From: Streptomyces mirabilis
GTDB taxonomy: Bacteria > Actinomycetota > Actinomycetes > Streptomycetales > Streptomycetaceae
Direction of reading: 5' to 3'
NCBI RefSeq assembly: GCF_018310535.1
Contig: NZ_CP074102.1
Coordinates: forward strand, 5,828,001-5,892,000
DNA length: 64,000 nt
This document shows positions 28,586-39,013 of this stretch, piece after piece. Position numbers and translations under genes: made by a program. A model generated the notes under the pieces. The model searched no databases, was not told the origin of the DNA, and worked only from the letters and a program-made list of their open reading frames with translations. Numbering within the stretch: the stretch's first letter is position 1; every line of letters begins with the position of its first letter.

Positions 28586-28629
28586 CGAAGGACATAGAGG
28601 CACCCCCCCCGCAGAAGGGTCACCGACCC

Positions 28630-30489
28630 ATGCCCCGTACCAGACGCATGCCCTCGCTCATCGCCTCCTTCGTCGCGGGTGCGGTCGTCGCCGCGAGCAC
28701 GACCGTCGTCGCGGCCACCGGCGACGACCCGCACCAGAAACCCACCACCACCTGGCTGACCGTGAAGGTCGCCGACGCCATGGGCACCAGGGACACCATC
28801 ACCTGGGTGCCCACCGGCTCCTTCGCCGGCTCGGCCGAAGTCCGCGTCCCGCGCTATCCGACCACCGCCATCGAGGGCAAGGACACCAAGGAACTGGCGC
28901 TGGACGCCGTACGCGGAGAACAGGTCTCCGCACAGCTCGCCATCGCCTCCGGGAAGCCCCTCGACGACGTCCACGCGAAGGTCGGCGATCTGACCGGACC
29001 GGGCGGCGCGCGGATCGACGGCGACAGCACCCAGGTGCGGTTCGTGAAGTACATCCCCGTGCAGCGCTCCAAGAGCGAGATGGACTGGTCCGCCACCATC
29101 GACCAGGTCAGCTCCGCCAAGGAGGTCTCCGGCGACCGCGATCCGGACGTCGTCGGGGACCCCTTGGAGGAGCGTGCGTCGGTCGACGTCCCCGCCTACG
29201 CGGCCCAGCCGCTCTGGTTCACCTTCCACATCCCGCGGGGCGCCAAGCCCGGCACGTACAAGGGCACCGTCCGCGTCGACGTGGGCAAGGCCACGCAGGC
29301 CACCTATCCGCTGACGATCGACGTCGCCGACGCGAGCGTGCCCGCCCCCTCCGACTACCGCTTCTTCCTCGACGTCTGGGCGCAGCCGGAAACCATCGCG
29401 CAGGCGCACCACGTCAAGCTGTGGTCGCGGGAGCACTGGAAACTCATCGAGAAGTACAACCGCGACCTGGCGAGCCGTGGCCAGAAGGTCATCAACACGA
29501 CGATCGTCGAGAACCCCTGGCACCACCAGTGGTCGCTCGGAACCCGGCAGTCGCAGACCGCGACGCCGTACTCCAGCATGGTGGGCTGGAGCTGGGACGG
29601 CAGCCGGTTCTCCTTCGACTTCACCCGCTGGGACCGCTACGTCGACACGGCCCTGCGCGACGGGCTCGGCCCGGACATCGGCGCGTACTCGATGCTGGCG
29701 TTCCAGGACCAGGAGCACCTCACCTACCGCGACACCCGCACCGGCGGCACGGTCACCGAGAACGTCGACCTCGGCGGGGAGCGGTGGCGCACGGCATGGG
29801 GGCAGTTCCTACGCGCCTTCGAAAAGCATCTGACGGACACCGGGCGGCTCGAGCACACGTATCTGTCCTTCGACGAGCGGCCCGCCGACACGATGAAGGT
29901 GGTCAAAGACTTCGTCCACGAGGTCGCACCCGCCTTCGACGACCGCATCGCCGTTGCCGGCTCCGTCAACACCGAGCCGATGGCCTCGAACCTCTCTGTC
30001 GACTGGGGCGGCATCGACGCCATGACACCCGAGAAGGCGGAGGAGCGGCGCAAGGCCGGCAAGAAGACGACGTTCTACGTGTACGGCTGGCCGCCGCACC
30101 CCAACACGCTCAGCTACTCGCCGGCGGTGGAGTCGCGGATGCTGCCGTGGATCGCCGCCCAGCGGAACCTCGACGGCTTTCTGCGTTGGTCGTACAACAG
30201 TTGGACCGCCGACCCCTTCTCCCAGCCCGTCTACATCTTCACGCAGGGCGACGAGTACCTCGTCTACCCGGGCGCCGACGGGCCGATGTCCAGCATCCGC
30301 TGGGAGCAGCTGAAGGAAGGCATCGAGGACTTCGAGCTGGTCGCGCAGGTCAGGGACAAGTCCGGTGGGGACAGCGACGCCCTGAAGCAGGCGCTGTCGC
30401 TCGCCACCCGTGACCTCGACGGGCGCACCAAGAACCTCACCGACATCGAGCAGGCCCGCAAGGCCGTGGTGAAGGAGCTGACGTCATGA
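28630..30489 (+). CDS. Secreted GH123-like hydrolase (DUF4091 catalytic domain)
   Basis: A 619-residue exported protein; the signal peptide covers about 1-33 (LIASFVAGAVVAASTTVVAA). An N-terminal beta-sandwich (about 45-235) precedes a TIM-barrel DUF4091 domain (about 240-590). TYLSFDERPADTM holds the adjacent Asp-Glu pair (D415-E416), the catalytic arrangement of GH123 N-acetyl-beta-galactosaminidases, which use substrate-assisted catalysis. WSYNSWTADPF and YPGADGPMSSIRWEQLKEGIEDFE are DUF4091 C-terminal signatures. ATG 28630 has AGAAGG upstream, just past the IS110 right end. Its TGA overlaps the GH35 ATG by 4 bp, so it heads an operon. Confidence 0.85.
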   Translation: MPRTRRMPSLIASFVAGAVVAASTTVVAATGDDPHQKPTTTWLTVKVADAMGTRDTITWVPTGSFAGSAEVRVPRYPTTAIEGKDTKELALDAVRGEQVSAQLAIASGKPLDDVHAKVGDLTGPGGARIDGDSTQVRFVKYIPVQRSKSEMDWSATIDQVSSAKEVSGDRDPDVVGDPLEERASVDVPAYAAQPLWFTFHIPRGAKPGTYKGTVRVDVGKATQATYPLTIDVADASVPAPSDYRFFLDVWAQPETIAQAHHVKLWSREHWKLIEKYNRDLASRGQKVINTTIVENPWHHQWSLGTRQSQTATPYSSMVGWSWDGSRFSFDFTRWDRYVDTALRDGLGPDIGAYSMLAFQDQEHLTYRDTRTGGTVTENVDLGGERWRTAWGQFLRAFEKHLTDTGRLEHTYLSFDERPADTMKVVKDFVHEVAPAFDDRIAVAGSVNTEPMASNLSVDWGGIDAMTPEKAEERRKAGKKTTFYVYGWPPHPNTLSYSPAVESRMLPWIAAQRNLDGFLRWSYNSWTADPFSQPVYIFTQGDEYLVYPGADGPMSSIRWEQLKEGIEDFELVAQVRDKSGGDSDALKQALSLATRDLDGRTKNLTDIEQARKAVVKELTS

Positions 30490-31235
30490 GACGGGCGAGA
30501 CTGCGGACCTCACTGTGTGCGGTGGCACTCGCCGCCGGGTGCCTGTCGGCCGTGCCCGCCCAGGCCGCGCAGGCCCCCCGACAGGTCCCCCCGCAAGCAC
30601 CGGCGCAGGCCCACACGGTCACCTACGACCAGTACGCCGTGAAGGTCGACGGGAAGCCGCTGTACCTGTGGGGCGCCGAATTGCACTACTTCCGGCTGCC
30701 CAGCCCGGACACCTGGCGCGACGTACTGCAGAAGGTGAAGGCCGCCGGGTTCAACTCGGTCTCCCTCTACTTCGACTGGGGATACCACTCCACGAGCCCC
30801 GGCTCGTACGACTTCAAGGGCATACGCAATGTCGACCGGCTCCTCGACGAGGCCGAGCGCGCGGGCCTGTACGTGATCGCCCGCCCCGGCCCGTACATCA
30901 ACGCCGAGGTGTCCGGCGGCGGCTTCCCGGCCTGGCGCAAGACGCACGCGGGCGTGAACCGCACGTCCGAGGAGGCGTATCTGAAGGACGCCCGGGAGTG
31001 GATGAGCCGGATCAACCCGATCATCGCGCGCCATCAACTCACCCGTGGCACTGGGTCGGTGATTCTCTATCAGGTCGAGAACGAGTACCAGGGCGGCCGA
31101 CAGGACGCCGACTACATGCAGACCCTCATCGACTGGGCGCGCGAGGACGGCATCGACGTGCCGACCTTCGTCAACGACGGTGGCGCCAACAAGAACTGGG
31201 TGAGCGGCAAGGGCGCCCCGGACATCTACGGCTTC

Positions 31236-31246
31236 GACGCCTACCC
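31236..31246. repeat. Left copy of the 11-bp target-site duplication
   Basis: GACGCCTACCC, identical to 33043-33053 on the other side of the IS; inside the GH35 reading frame (D-A-Y-P). Confidence 0.95.
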
Positions 31247-33042
31247 CAATGCCGCGTAGTTAAGCGACCTGCGGCTTCGTCAAACTGCGCCCGTCGATGC
31301 CACGGACGTGACAACGGGACCTTCGTTAGGCAGAGAAGCCGACCAAGGTCTTCCCTCCCGAGAGGTCCCGTTGCCCGATCAGTGTGCCACCACCACGTTC
31401 ACCGAGACCATCACCTGCGCGGCTGGCGCTTTCGCGCCCGGGCACCTCGGCGAGTTGACCCAGCATGTGCCGTTCGAACTGGCTGACGCCGTACTGGAGG
31501 AGACTCGGACCGGGCATCGTCGCCTGCGGCATCTCCCCTCACGCGTCGGCATCTACTTCCTCCTGGCTTTGGCGATGTTCCCGGCCCTGGGCTATGCGCG
31601 TGTCTGGGACAAGCTTGTCGTCGGCCTGCACGGACTGGCGCCGCACCGGCCGTCGGAGAAGGCACTACGCGATCTGCGGCGCCGTCTGGGGCCGGCTCCG
31701 TTGAAGGCGTTGTTCGACGCGGTGTCCGGGCCACTCGCCCGGCCAGGCACGAAGGGCACTTGCTACCGCTCCTGGCGCACGGTCGCCTTCGACGGCTGCA
31801 GTTCGCTCAAGGCCCCTGACCAGCCTCGGATCCGCAGTCTGTTCAGCAAGTCCAAGCACCGGTGGGGCATCTCCGGCTACCCGGCCCTGCGGTTGACGGC
31901 CCTGGTCGAGACCGGGACACGAGGCTTACTCGGCGCAGTCTTCGGCCCCACCAGCGTCGGCGAACCGACCCATGCCGCCCAGCTCATGCACCTCCTGTCA
32001 CCAAAAATGCTCCTCCTGGCCGACCGTGGCTTCGACGGGAACAACTTCTATGCAGCCGTCGCCCGCAGCGGTGCTCAGCTGCTGGTCCGCCTCGGCCCGC
32101 ACCGCAAGCCCGTCGTCCTGGAAGTCCTCGCCGACGGCTCCTACCTCACCCTGCTGGGCGGGCTCAAGCTCCGGGTCATTGAGGCGGACATCACCGTGAC
32201 CCTTCGCGACGGGCAACGCGTGCACGACCGCTACCGTCTGGTCACCACACTGCTCGACCCCGGCAGCGACCCGGCGTCCGTGCTGGTGCGGCTCTACCAT
32301 GAGCGGTGGGAGATCGAGTCGGCCTTCTATTCGCTGCGGCACACGCTGCTTCGCGGACGGGTCCTGCGGTCTTGCGACCCGTTCGGACTGGAGCAGGAAC
32401 TGTGGGCGACCTTGGCCTTCTACCAGGTTCTCCGCAGGGCCATGGTCGAGGCCGCCGAGGCCGCGTCGGGGACTGATCCCGACCGCGTGAGCTTCACCGT
32501 GGCCCTCGAAGCAGCGCGGGACCAGCTCACCGCGGCGCGAGGCATCCTGCCCGCCGAAGACAGCAGCGGGTGCTCGGGACGCATCGGCCAAGCCGTACTC
32601 GCCAACCTGCTGCCGGCCCGGCGCCCCCGCGTCAGCGCCCGCAAGGTGAAGTGCCCCATGACCCGATACCCCGGCAACCCCGTCGACCCCCGCCCGGCGA
32701 TCAGCCAGGACATCACTGCCCTGGACATCGCGGTCCATCAGGCGGTCATGCCACCGCCCGCTCCTACCCGCCCATCCCTCACTCCGGGCCGCAAGACGCT
32801 CGTGCTCGACCTCCTGCGAACCGATCCCGAACGACCCTGGCGGTCACAGGAGATCGCCGAAGCGATCGCCTGCTCCAACATCAAGAGCCTATGGACACAG
32901 CTCTCGACCTGGGTGAAAGACGGGATGCTCCGCAAGATCGCCAAGGACACCTACGCCCTCGTCCCGGACTGGGCATGATGTGACGAGCCGCATCCCGCCG
33001 CCCATTTGACGAAACCGCAGGTCGCTTAACTACGCGGCATTG
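31247..33042 (+). mobile_element. IS4-family insertion sequence, complete, 1796 bp
   Basis: Bounded by terminal inverted repeats starting CAATGCCGCGTAGTTAAGCG that match over about 38 bp with one mismatch (31247-31284 and 33005-33042), and flanked by the 11-bp direct repeat GACGCCTACCC (31236-31246 and 33043-33053). An 11-bp duplication suits the IS4 family. Ends, duplication and transposase are intact, so the insertion looks recent. Confidence 0.96.
31371..32978 (+). CDS. IS4 family DDE transposase
   Basis: A 535-residue transposase: an IS4 N-terminal domain (FTETITCAAGAFAPGHLGELTQ...LALAMFPALGYARVWDKL), then the DDE domain with D141 (TVAFDGCSS), D218 (LLLADRGFDGN) and the IS4 signature Y309-x2-R312-x3-E316-x6-R323 (YHERWEIES). 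A C-terminal winged-helix-like tail follows. AGAGG (31361-31365) is 5 nt before TTG 31371, preferred over GTG 31308. The frame is intact. Confidence 0.93.
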   Translation: MPDQCATTTFTETITCAAGAFAPGHLGELTQHVPFELADAVLEETRTGHRRLRHLPSRVGIYFLLALAMFPALGYARVWDKLVVGLHGLAPHRPSEKALRDLRRRLGPAPLKALFDAVSGPLARPGTKGTCYRSWRTVAFDGCSSLKAPDQPRIRSLFSKSKHRWGISGYPALRLTALVETGTRGLLGAVFGPTSVGEPTHAAQLMHLLSPKMLLLADRGFDGNNFYAAVARSGAQLLVRLGPHRKPVVLEVLADGSYLTLLGGLKLRVIEADITVTLRDGQRVHDRYRLVTTLLDPGSDPASVLVRLYHERWEIESAFYSLRHTLLRGRVLRSCDPFGLEQELWATLAFYQVLRRAMVEAAEAASGTDPDRVSFTVALEAARDQLTAARGILPAEDSSGCSGRIGQAVLANLLPARRPRVSARKVKCPMTRYPGNPVDPRPAISQDITALDIAVHQAVMPPPAPTRPSLTPGRKTLVLDLLRTDPERPWRSQEIAEAIACSNIKSLWTQLSTWVKDGMLRKIAKDTYALVPDWA

Positions 33043-33053
33043 GACGCCTACCC
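33043..33053. repeat. Right copy of the 11-bp target-site duplication
   Basis: GACGCCTACCC, identical to 31236-31246. Confidence 0.95.
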
Positions 33054-35948
33054 CCAGGGCTTCGACTGTTCCAGCCCGGACACCTGGAAGAATCTGCCCG
33101 ACTACTCGTACGTGAATGACTGGAAGCCCGAGTCCCCGCTGCTCATCCCCGAGGCGCAGGGCGGCGCCTTCGACGCGTGGGGCGGCACCGGCTACGACAA
33201 CTGCCGCAAGCTCACCGGCACCGACTTCACCCGCGTGTCCGCCAAGATGAACATCGCCGCCGGAGTCACCGGCCAGTCCTTCTACATGACCTACGGCGGC
33301 ACCAACTGGGGCTGGCTCGCCGACCCCAACGCCGTCTACACCTCGTACGACTACGGCGCACCGATCACCGAGTCCCGTCAACTGACTGACAAGTACCAAG
33401 AGTTCAAGCGACTCGGGTACTTCGTCAACGCCGTGAAGCCCCTGGCTCGCACCGACAAGGCCGAGGCGCCCGCGCCGAGCGACGACGCGCTGCGGATCGA
33501 CCGGCGCGTCAATCCGGACGACGGCACCCAGTTCCTCACCGTCCGGCACGCCGACACCCGGGTGAAGGACACCGACACCACCACCCTGTCCCTGTCCGGC
33601 CGGGACGGCGACTATCCACGCGTGCCGCAGCAGGGCGCGATCACGGTCGCCGGACGGGACGCCAAACTCCTCGTGGCGGGCTACGACATGGAGCGGCAGC
33701 GGCTCGTCTACTCCACCTCCGAGATCATGACCCACGCCCGCATCGGCGCGGACGACGTGGCGCTGCTGTACGGGAGGAGGGGCGAGGCAGGGGAGACCGT
33801 GCTGCGGTACCCGTCGAAGCCGAAGGTAACCGTCCTGGACGGCAAGGCGGACGTCACCTGGGACGCCGCACGGGGCGATCTGCGGCTGAACTACACCCAC
33901 CAGGGGCTCATCCGCGTCCGCGTGGGCGACCTCGTACTCCTGCTGGCCGACGAGCAGGAGACCGCGCACTGGTGGCGGCAGGACACCGCCGCAGGGTCGG
34001 TGCTCGTGCGCGGACCCTCACTGCTGCGGACCGCCGAAGTCGACGGCGCCACCCTGAAGTTGACGGGCGACTCGACCGAAGCCGCGAGCATCGAGGTCCT
34101 CGCCGATGCCGGGAACGTGACCTGGAACGGGCGCCGGACCGCCGTCACCTCCGCGCCCCGCCCCGTCACCCTCCCCGCCCTCACCACCTGGCGCACCCAC
34201 GACGAGACGCCGGAAGTCACCCCGGACTTCGACGACTCGACATGGACCACCGCCGACCACCTCACGGCCGACAATCCCGACCTCGCCGGGTATACACCCG
34301 TCCTCGCCATGGACGAGTACGGCTTCCACCACGGCGACGTCTGGTATCGCGGCCGCTTCCGCACGACCGGCGGGACGAGCGCGGTGACGCTGAACGCAAA
34401 CACCGGGCCGCACGGCGTGTACGCGGCGTGGCTCAACGGCCGCTACCTCGGCAGCGCGGGCGACGGCGCCCATACCTTCGACGTCCCGGACGGCGTCCTG
34501 GCTGACGGCGGGGGCGACAACGTGTTCTCCGTCCTCGTGGAGAACATGGGCGACAACGAGGAGTGGGGCCACGACTACTCGAAGGAGCCACGCGGGCTGC
34601 TCTCCGCCGACCTCCTCGGCACCGACTCCACGATCACCTGGAGGATCCAGGGCGACCGGGGCGGCGAACAGCCCGTCGACACGGCACGCGGCGCGTACAA
34701 CAACGGCGGTCTGTACGGGGAGCGGGCCGGCTGGTCGCTGCCGGGCTACCCCGACCGCTCCTGGACGCGTACGACGCTCGCCGCCCGGTCGGCGAAGTCC
34801 GCGCCGGGCGTGCGCTGGTACCGCACCAACGCCCGGCTCGACCTGCCGCATGGCCAGGACACCTCCCTCGGGCTGCAACTGGAGGATGGCCGGAGCAAGG
34901 ACTACCGCGTCCAGATCTTCGTCAATGGCTGGCTCGTCGGACGGCAGCTCGCCGACACCGGCCCCCAGACCCGGTTCGTCATCCCCAGCGGCCTGCTGAA
35001 CGAACACGGCGACAACACCATCGCCCTGGCCGTCTGGTCCACCGAGGCGGGCGCGGGACCCGGTTCCGCACACCTCGTCGACCTCGGCGCGAGCGCGGGC
35101 GGCATCGGCATCGGGACCGTGCCGGCACCGTCGTACGACGCGAAGACATACACCGACGCACCGGCAGGTGCCCAGGTCACCGTGGACGCCGAGCCCTTCC
35201 TGAGCGCGGCCCTGCCGGGCCGGGCGACCGTCTCCTTCCACGTCCCCGGGAAGGTCGGGAAGGCGGCGCGGGATGTGGACCTGTCGCTCAAGGCCCCCGC
35301 CGGGTGGACGGTGACGACGGACGCCCCGACACACTTCCCGCGCGTCGCGCCCGGCGCCATCGTCACCGCCGAGTACACCGTCACCCCGCCCGCCGACCCG
35401 GTCCCGTACACGGTCCTGACGGCAACCGCGTCGTACGGGCGAAATGGCCGCACGGTCACGATCACCGGTGAGCGGGCCGTGCAGGTCGCGCCGCCCGCGC
35501 CCCCCGGGGACTCGTACGTCGGCGACCTGCCGCTCGTGCGGGCCGTCAACGGCTGGGGCCCGGTCGAGAAGGACACCTCCAACGGCGAGAACGCGGCCGG
35601 TGACGGACACCCCCTGGCCATCGGCGGCACCACCTACGCCAAGGGGCTCGGCGTGCACGCCGACAGCCAGGTCCGCGTCTATCTCGGCGGCGCCTGTACC
35701 TGGTTCACGGCCACCGTCGGCGTGGACGACGAGGTCGGCGACGGCGGCAGCGTGTCCTTCCGTGCCGTCGCCGACGGCCGCGTCCTCTTCACCAGCCCCG
35801 TGCTGTACGGCTCCGACGGCGGCACTCCCGTCGACGTCGACGTGACGGGCGCGCGCTGGCTCGACCTGACCGTGGACGGCGGCGGCGACGTCTCCGCCGA
35901 CCACGCGGACTGGGCCGACGCCCGCCTGACCTGCGCGGGAGGTACGTC

Positions 35949-38060
35949 ATGAGGGGGCTCCGCGCCCTGGCGGCCGTCGTGCCGCTCATCCTCCTGGCCG
36001 CTGCCCCCGCGCACTCCGAGCGGCGCGGCGACGCCGGCTGGACCGGTACCTGGGCCACCTCCCAGCACGCCGCGTACGATCCGGGCACCTCCGAGGTGAC
36101 GGTACGGGTCCCGGTGCGCGTCAGCGCGGGCGGCACGAGCGTGCGGATCCGGCTGACCAACGCGTTCACCGACCAGCCGGTGACGATCGGGCACGCCACG
36201 GTGGGACGGCGCGCCGACGGCTCGTCCGTGTCGGGCCCGCGGGATCTGACCTTCGGCGGGAAGCGGGAGGTGACGATTCCGGCCGGGGAGCGGACGGCGA
36301 GCGATCCGGTGCGGATTCCCGTCGCGGCCCGCAGCGACCTGGTGGTCAGTCTGTACTTCCCGGGCCGGCTGACGCACATCAGTCAGCACTGGATGGGGCT
36401 GCAGACCGTCTACTGGACGCCCGACGGCGGCGGCGACCACGCCGGTGATCCCGGCGGAGCCGCGTTCACCAAGACCGATTCCACCTTCCCGTTCCTCACC
36501 GGCATCGATGTGCGGGGCGGTCCGGCGCGGGGCTCCGTGGTCGCGCTCGGCGACTCCATCACCGACGGGGCCGCCTCGACCTCGGACGCCGACCGGCGCT
36601 GGCCCGACTTCCTGGCCGGCCGCCTCGCCGCCTGCACGACTCCGGCCGGAGTGCTGAACGAGGGCATCAGCGGGAACCGCATCACGGCCGGGACCGACGG
36701 CAATCCCTCGGCACTGGAGCGGCTGGAGCGCGATGTGCTGTCCCAGCCGGGGGCCCGGACGGTGATCCTCTTCGAGGGCGTCAACGACCTCAGCTGGGGC
36801 GGCGCCACCGGCGACCAGGTGATCGACGGCATGCGGGAGATCGCGCGGCGGGCCCATGCCCGCGGGCTGCGGGTGATCGGCGCGACCGTGGTCCCCTACC
36901 GGGGCTGGGGCGACTGGTGGACCGAGGCCAAGGAGGCCGACCGGCAGCAGGTCAACACGTTCGTACGCGACTCCGGTGGCACCTTCGACGGCTACGCCGA
37001 CTTCGACAGGGCCGTACGGGACCCTGACGACCCCACCCGCTACGGCGCCGCGTTCGACTCCGGTGACCATCTGCATCCCAACGACACCGGGATGAAGGCG
37101 TTCGCCGACGCGGTCGACCTCGCCGGTCTCGGGGTGGCCCGCGACTGCCCGTCGGCACGCGTCCGGCTCACCCCGTACCGCCCGGACCTCCAGGTCGACC
37201 ACGCCACGGAGATCACCGCGACGGTCACCAACGCCGGCCCCAAGGCGGTCGACCGGGTCAGCAGCACCCTGAGCCTGCCGGAAGGCTGGAGTGCCAGGCC
37301 GGAGGGGGAGACGGGAGTCGGCTCCCTGGCTCCCGGCGCGCGTTCCACCGTCACCTGGAGAGTCACCCCGGCCGCCGGAACGGCCTGGGGGGCGTACGAC
37401 ATCGGCGTCCGCACTTCCTATCGGCAGGCCGGGCGGGTGCGCCACGACGCCGACACCGTGGCCGCCGACGTCACCCCCGTCCCGTCCCCCGTGCAGCCCC
37501 CCTACGGCACGTTCGCCACCACCGACGACGCCCAATTCGCCCAGAACGGCAGCCAGTTCGCCCTCTGGGCGGGCGGTCGGGACCTGTCCGGCTGGAAGGA
37601 CGAGAAGGCCGTGATCCACGTGCCGGACGCCGTGCCCGCCACGGGCGCCGTCACCGCCCGCCTCGTCTCCCAGACCGGAAGCGGGCCCTCCGCCAAGGCA
37701 GGGATCGCCGTCGCGAACGACCTCACCGCCCCGGAGAAGGGCGGCTACGCGGTCCTCACCATGTCCAGGAACTACGGCATCGAGTTCATGACCGACAGTG
37801 ACGGCGACGGGCATCTCGACACCTGGGCGGGCGGCGGCGCCTCCACCCACCCGGCCTGGCTGCGCCTGGTCCGCTCCGGCACCACCTACACCGCGTATTC
37901 CACCACCAACGGCCTCGCATGGAACGAGATCGCGAGCGCGACGGTCCCCTCGGCGAGCGGCCTCCTCGACGCCGGTGTGGCGGCCAGCGCGGTCAACCTC
38001 GACCACCCCGGCACGACCGTCCAGGCCGTGTTCGACCACTTCACGGTGGAGAGCACATGA
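35949..38060 (+). CDS. Secreted SGNH/GDSL hydrolase with NEW3 and shared C-terminal module
   Basis: A 703-residue exported esterase-type hydrolase. Signal peptide about 1-24 (LRALAAVVPLILLAAAPAHS). An N-terminal sandwich domain (about 30-185) precedes the SGNH fold with GDSITDG (S203), the GN block in NEGISGN, EGVNDL (block III Asn) and SGDHLHPND (Asp-His). A NEW3 domain (about 410-510) and the C-terminal module (about 520-700) shared with the GH31 enzyme follow. Carbohydrate de-O-acetylation is the likely role in this context; inference. The ATG overlaps the GH35 stop by 4 bp, so the IS in GH35 should reduce its expression by polarity. Confidence 0.88.
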   Translation: MRGLRALAAVVPLILLAAAPAHSERRGDAGWTGTWATSQHAAYDPGTSEVTVRVPVRVSAGGTSVRIRLTNAFTDQPVTIGHATVGRRADGSSVSGPRDLTFGGKREVTIPAGERTASDPVRIPVAARSDLVVSLYFPGRLTHISQHWMGLQTVYWTPDGGGDHAGDPGGAAFTKTDSTFPFLTGIDVRGGPARGSVVALGDSITDGAASTSDADRRWPDFLAGRLAACTTPAGVLNEGISGNRITAGTDGNPSALERLERDVLSQPGARTVILFEGVNDLSWGGATGDQVIDGMREIARRAHARGLRVIGATVVPYRGWGDWWTEAKEADRQQVNTFVRDSGGTFDGYADFDRAVRDPDDPTRYGAAFDSGDHLHPNDTGMKAFADAVDLAGLGVARDCPSARVRLTPYRPDLQVDHATEITATVTNAGPKAVDRVSSTLSLPEGWSARPEGETGVGSLAPGARSTVTWRVTPAAGTAWGAYDIGVRTSYRQAGRVRHDADTVAADVTPVPSPVQPPYGTFATTDDAQFAQNGSQFALWAGGRDLSGWKDEKAVIHVPDAVPATGAVTARLVSQTGSGPSAKAGIAVANDLTAPEKGGYAVLTMSRNYGIEFMTDSDGDGHLDTWAGGGASTHPAWLRLVRSGTTYTAYSTTNGLAWNEIASATVPSASGLLDAGVAASAVNLDHPGTTVQAVFDHFTVEST

Positions 38061-38953
38061 CCAAGTACCGCCCCGAGGAGGACTTCCTCCCGCCGCCCGT
38101 CTCACTCACTGTCACCCCACCCGCCCCGGAGCCCGGTCGGCCCCTGACCCTGACCGCCACCCTCACCAACACCACCCGGATCGACCTGCGCGGCACCGTG
38201 CTCTACCTCGCCGTGAACGACATCGAGGAGCCGGACGCCTTCGGCACCCTCGCACCGGGACGGTCGGCGACCCTCACCTGGCGGACCCGGCTCGCCGATG
38301 ACGCCGAGGGACACCAGGTGTTCACCGCCCACGCCCTCTTCGACGTGCACCGGCACGGCTCCGACTGCGCCCGCGCCACCTCCTCGATCCTGCTGCCGTA
38401 CCGGTCGCTGCGCGGCGCCTTCGACAACGCGGGGATCGCCTCCGACGACGCCCTCACGGTCGCGAACATCGACGGATCCAACTCCAGCCTGTCCGCCGAG
38501 GCGCTGGCGTCGGTCGGACTGACCCCGGGCGCCACCGTCACCTACGGCGGGGTGACGTTCACCTGGCCCGACACCCGGGCCGGAAACAGGGACAACGTCG
38601 TCTCCGCCGGCCAGACCGTGCTGTTGTCCGGCTCCGGCTCCCGGCTGACCTTCCTCGGGACCAGTACCTGGGGTGAGGGCAGGGGTGAGGGCAAGGTCGT
38701 CTACACCGACGGCGGCGAGCGGGCGTTCTCCGTCGCCGTCCCCGACTGGTACGGGGCGAACGGCTCGGCCGCGGTGGTGGTGCCCTACCGCCACATCGCC
38801 ACCGGCCGGGACGACACCCCCGTCAGCCTGTTCACCTTCGGCGTCGACCTGACGCCCGGCAAGGAACTGCGCTCCCTGGTCCTGCCCCACGTCGGCGACG
38901 GCCTCCAGCCGGGCGTTCCCGCCCTCCATGTCTTCGCGATGACGATCGACTGA
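38057..38953 (+). CDS. Carbohydrate-module protein without signal peptide
   Basis: A 298-residue protein starting MTKYRPEEDFLPPPVSLTV. Residues about 14-110 resemble a NEW3/CARDB-type sandwich (TPPAPEPGRPLTLTATLTNTT). Residues about 125-240 (FDNAGIASDDALTVANIDGSNSSLSAEALASVG...VTFTWPD) resemble a non-catalytic module attached to Streptomyces GH92 and related enzymes. No catalytic motif is recognised. No signal sequence is present although every other protein of the operon is exported; it may be the detached tail of an enzyme. ATG 38057 overlaps the SGNH stop by 4 bp. Confidence 0.8.
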   Translation: MTKYRPEEDFLPPPVSLTVTPPAPEPGRPLTLTATLTNTTRIDLRGTVLYLAVNDIEEPDAFGTLAPGRSATLTWRTRLADDAEGHQVFTAHALFDVHRHGSDCARATSSILLPYRSLRGAFDNAGIASDDALTVANIDGSNSSLSAEALASVGLTPGATVTYGGVTFTWPDTRAGNRDNVVSAGQTVLLSGSGSRLTFLGTSTWGEGRGEGKVVYTDGGERAFSVAVPDWYGANGSAAVVVPYRHIATGRDDTPVSLFTFGVDLTPGKELRSLVLPHVGDGLQPGVPALHVFAMTID

Positions 38954-39013
38954 GAGTCGCCGACAGTAGCCGATGACTTCTGGCAGTCACTGAGAGTTTC
39001 CGGAAGGATTTCC

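Larger units (their letters stand above)
27120..28610 (+). mobile_element. IS110-family insertion sequence (limits approximate)
   Basis: About 1.5 kb between the GH31 and GH123 genes, with a long 5' non-coding part (about 260 nt), a transposase gene and only about 25 nt after its stop. That asymmetry and the lack of terminal inverted repeats are typical of the IS110 group. The right end is likely near ACATAGAGGCAC (28591-28602); both flanks are C-runs, so the exact junctions cannot be fixed. It separates GH31 and its promoter from the downstream genes. Confidence 0.8.
30486..35952 (+). pseudogene. Secreted GH35 beta-galactosidase gene disrupted by an IS4-family element
   Basis: Coding parts are 30486-31246 and 33054-35952. 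Removing the IS and one 11-bp duplication restores a continuous 1219-residue frame reading FDAYPQGFD at the junction. Signal peptide about 1-28; GH35 barrel with LWGAELHYFRLP, RPGPYINAE and LYQVENEYQGG (acid/base E200) before the break, and LLIPEAQGGAFDAWGG (likely nucleophile Glu, codon 33151-33153) after it. Downstream are jelly-roll domains, a NEW3 domain (LKAPAGWTVTT) and a C-terminal NPCBM domain (YAKGLGVHADSQVRVYLGG). The insertion separates the two catalytic residues, so neither half can be active. ATGA overlaps join it to the genes on both sides. Confidence 0.93.

Noticed and set aside
33040..35952. Independent gene starting with TTG at 33040
   Set aside because: The start codon lies in the IS4 inverted repeat and the frame continues the broken GH35 gene exactly, so it is a fragment.
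37919..38056. Extension of the 298-residue protein into the SGNH gene
   Set aside because: It overlaps a well-defined coding module of the upstream gene; the ATGA overlap at 38057 is the pattern used across the operon.
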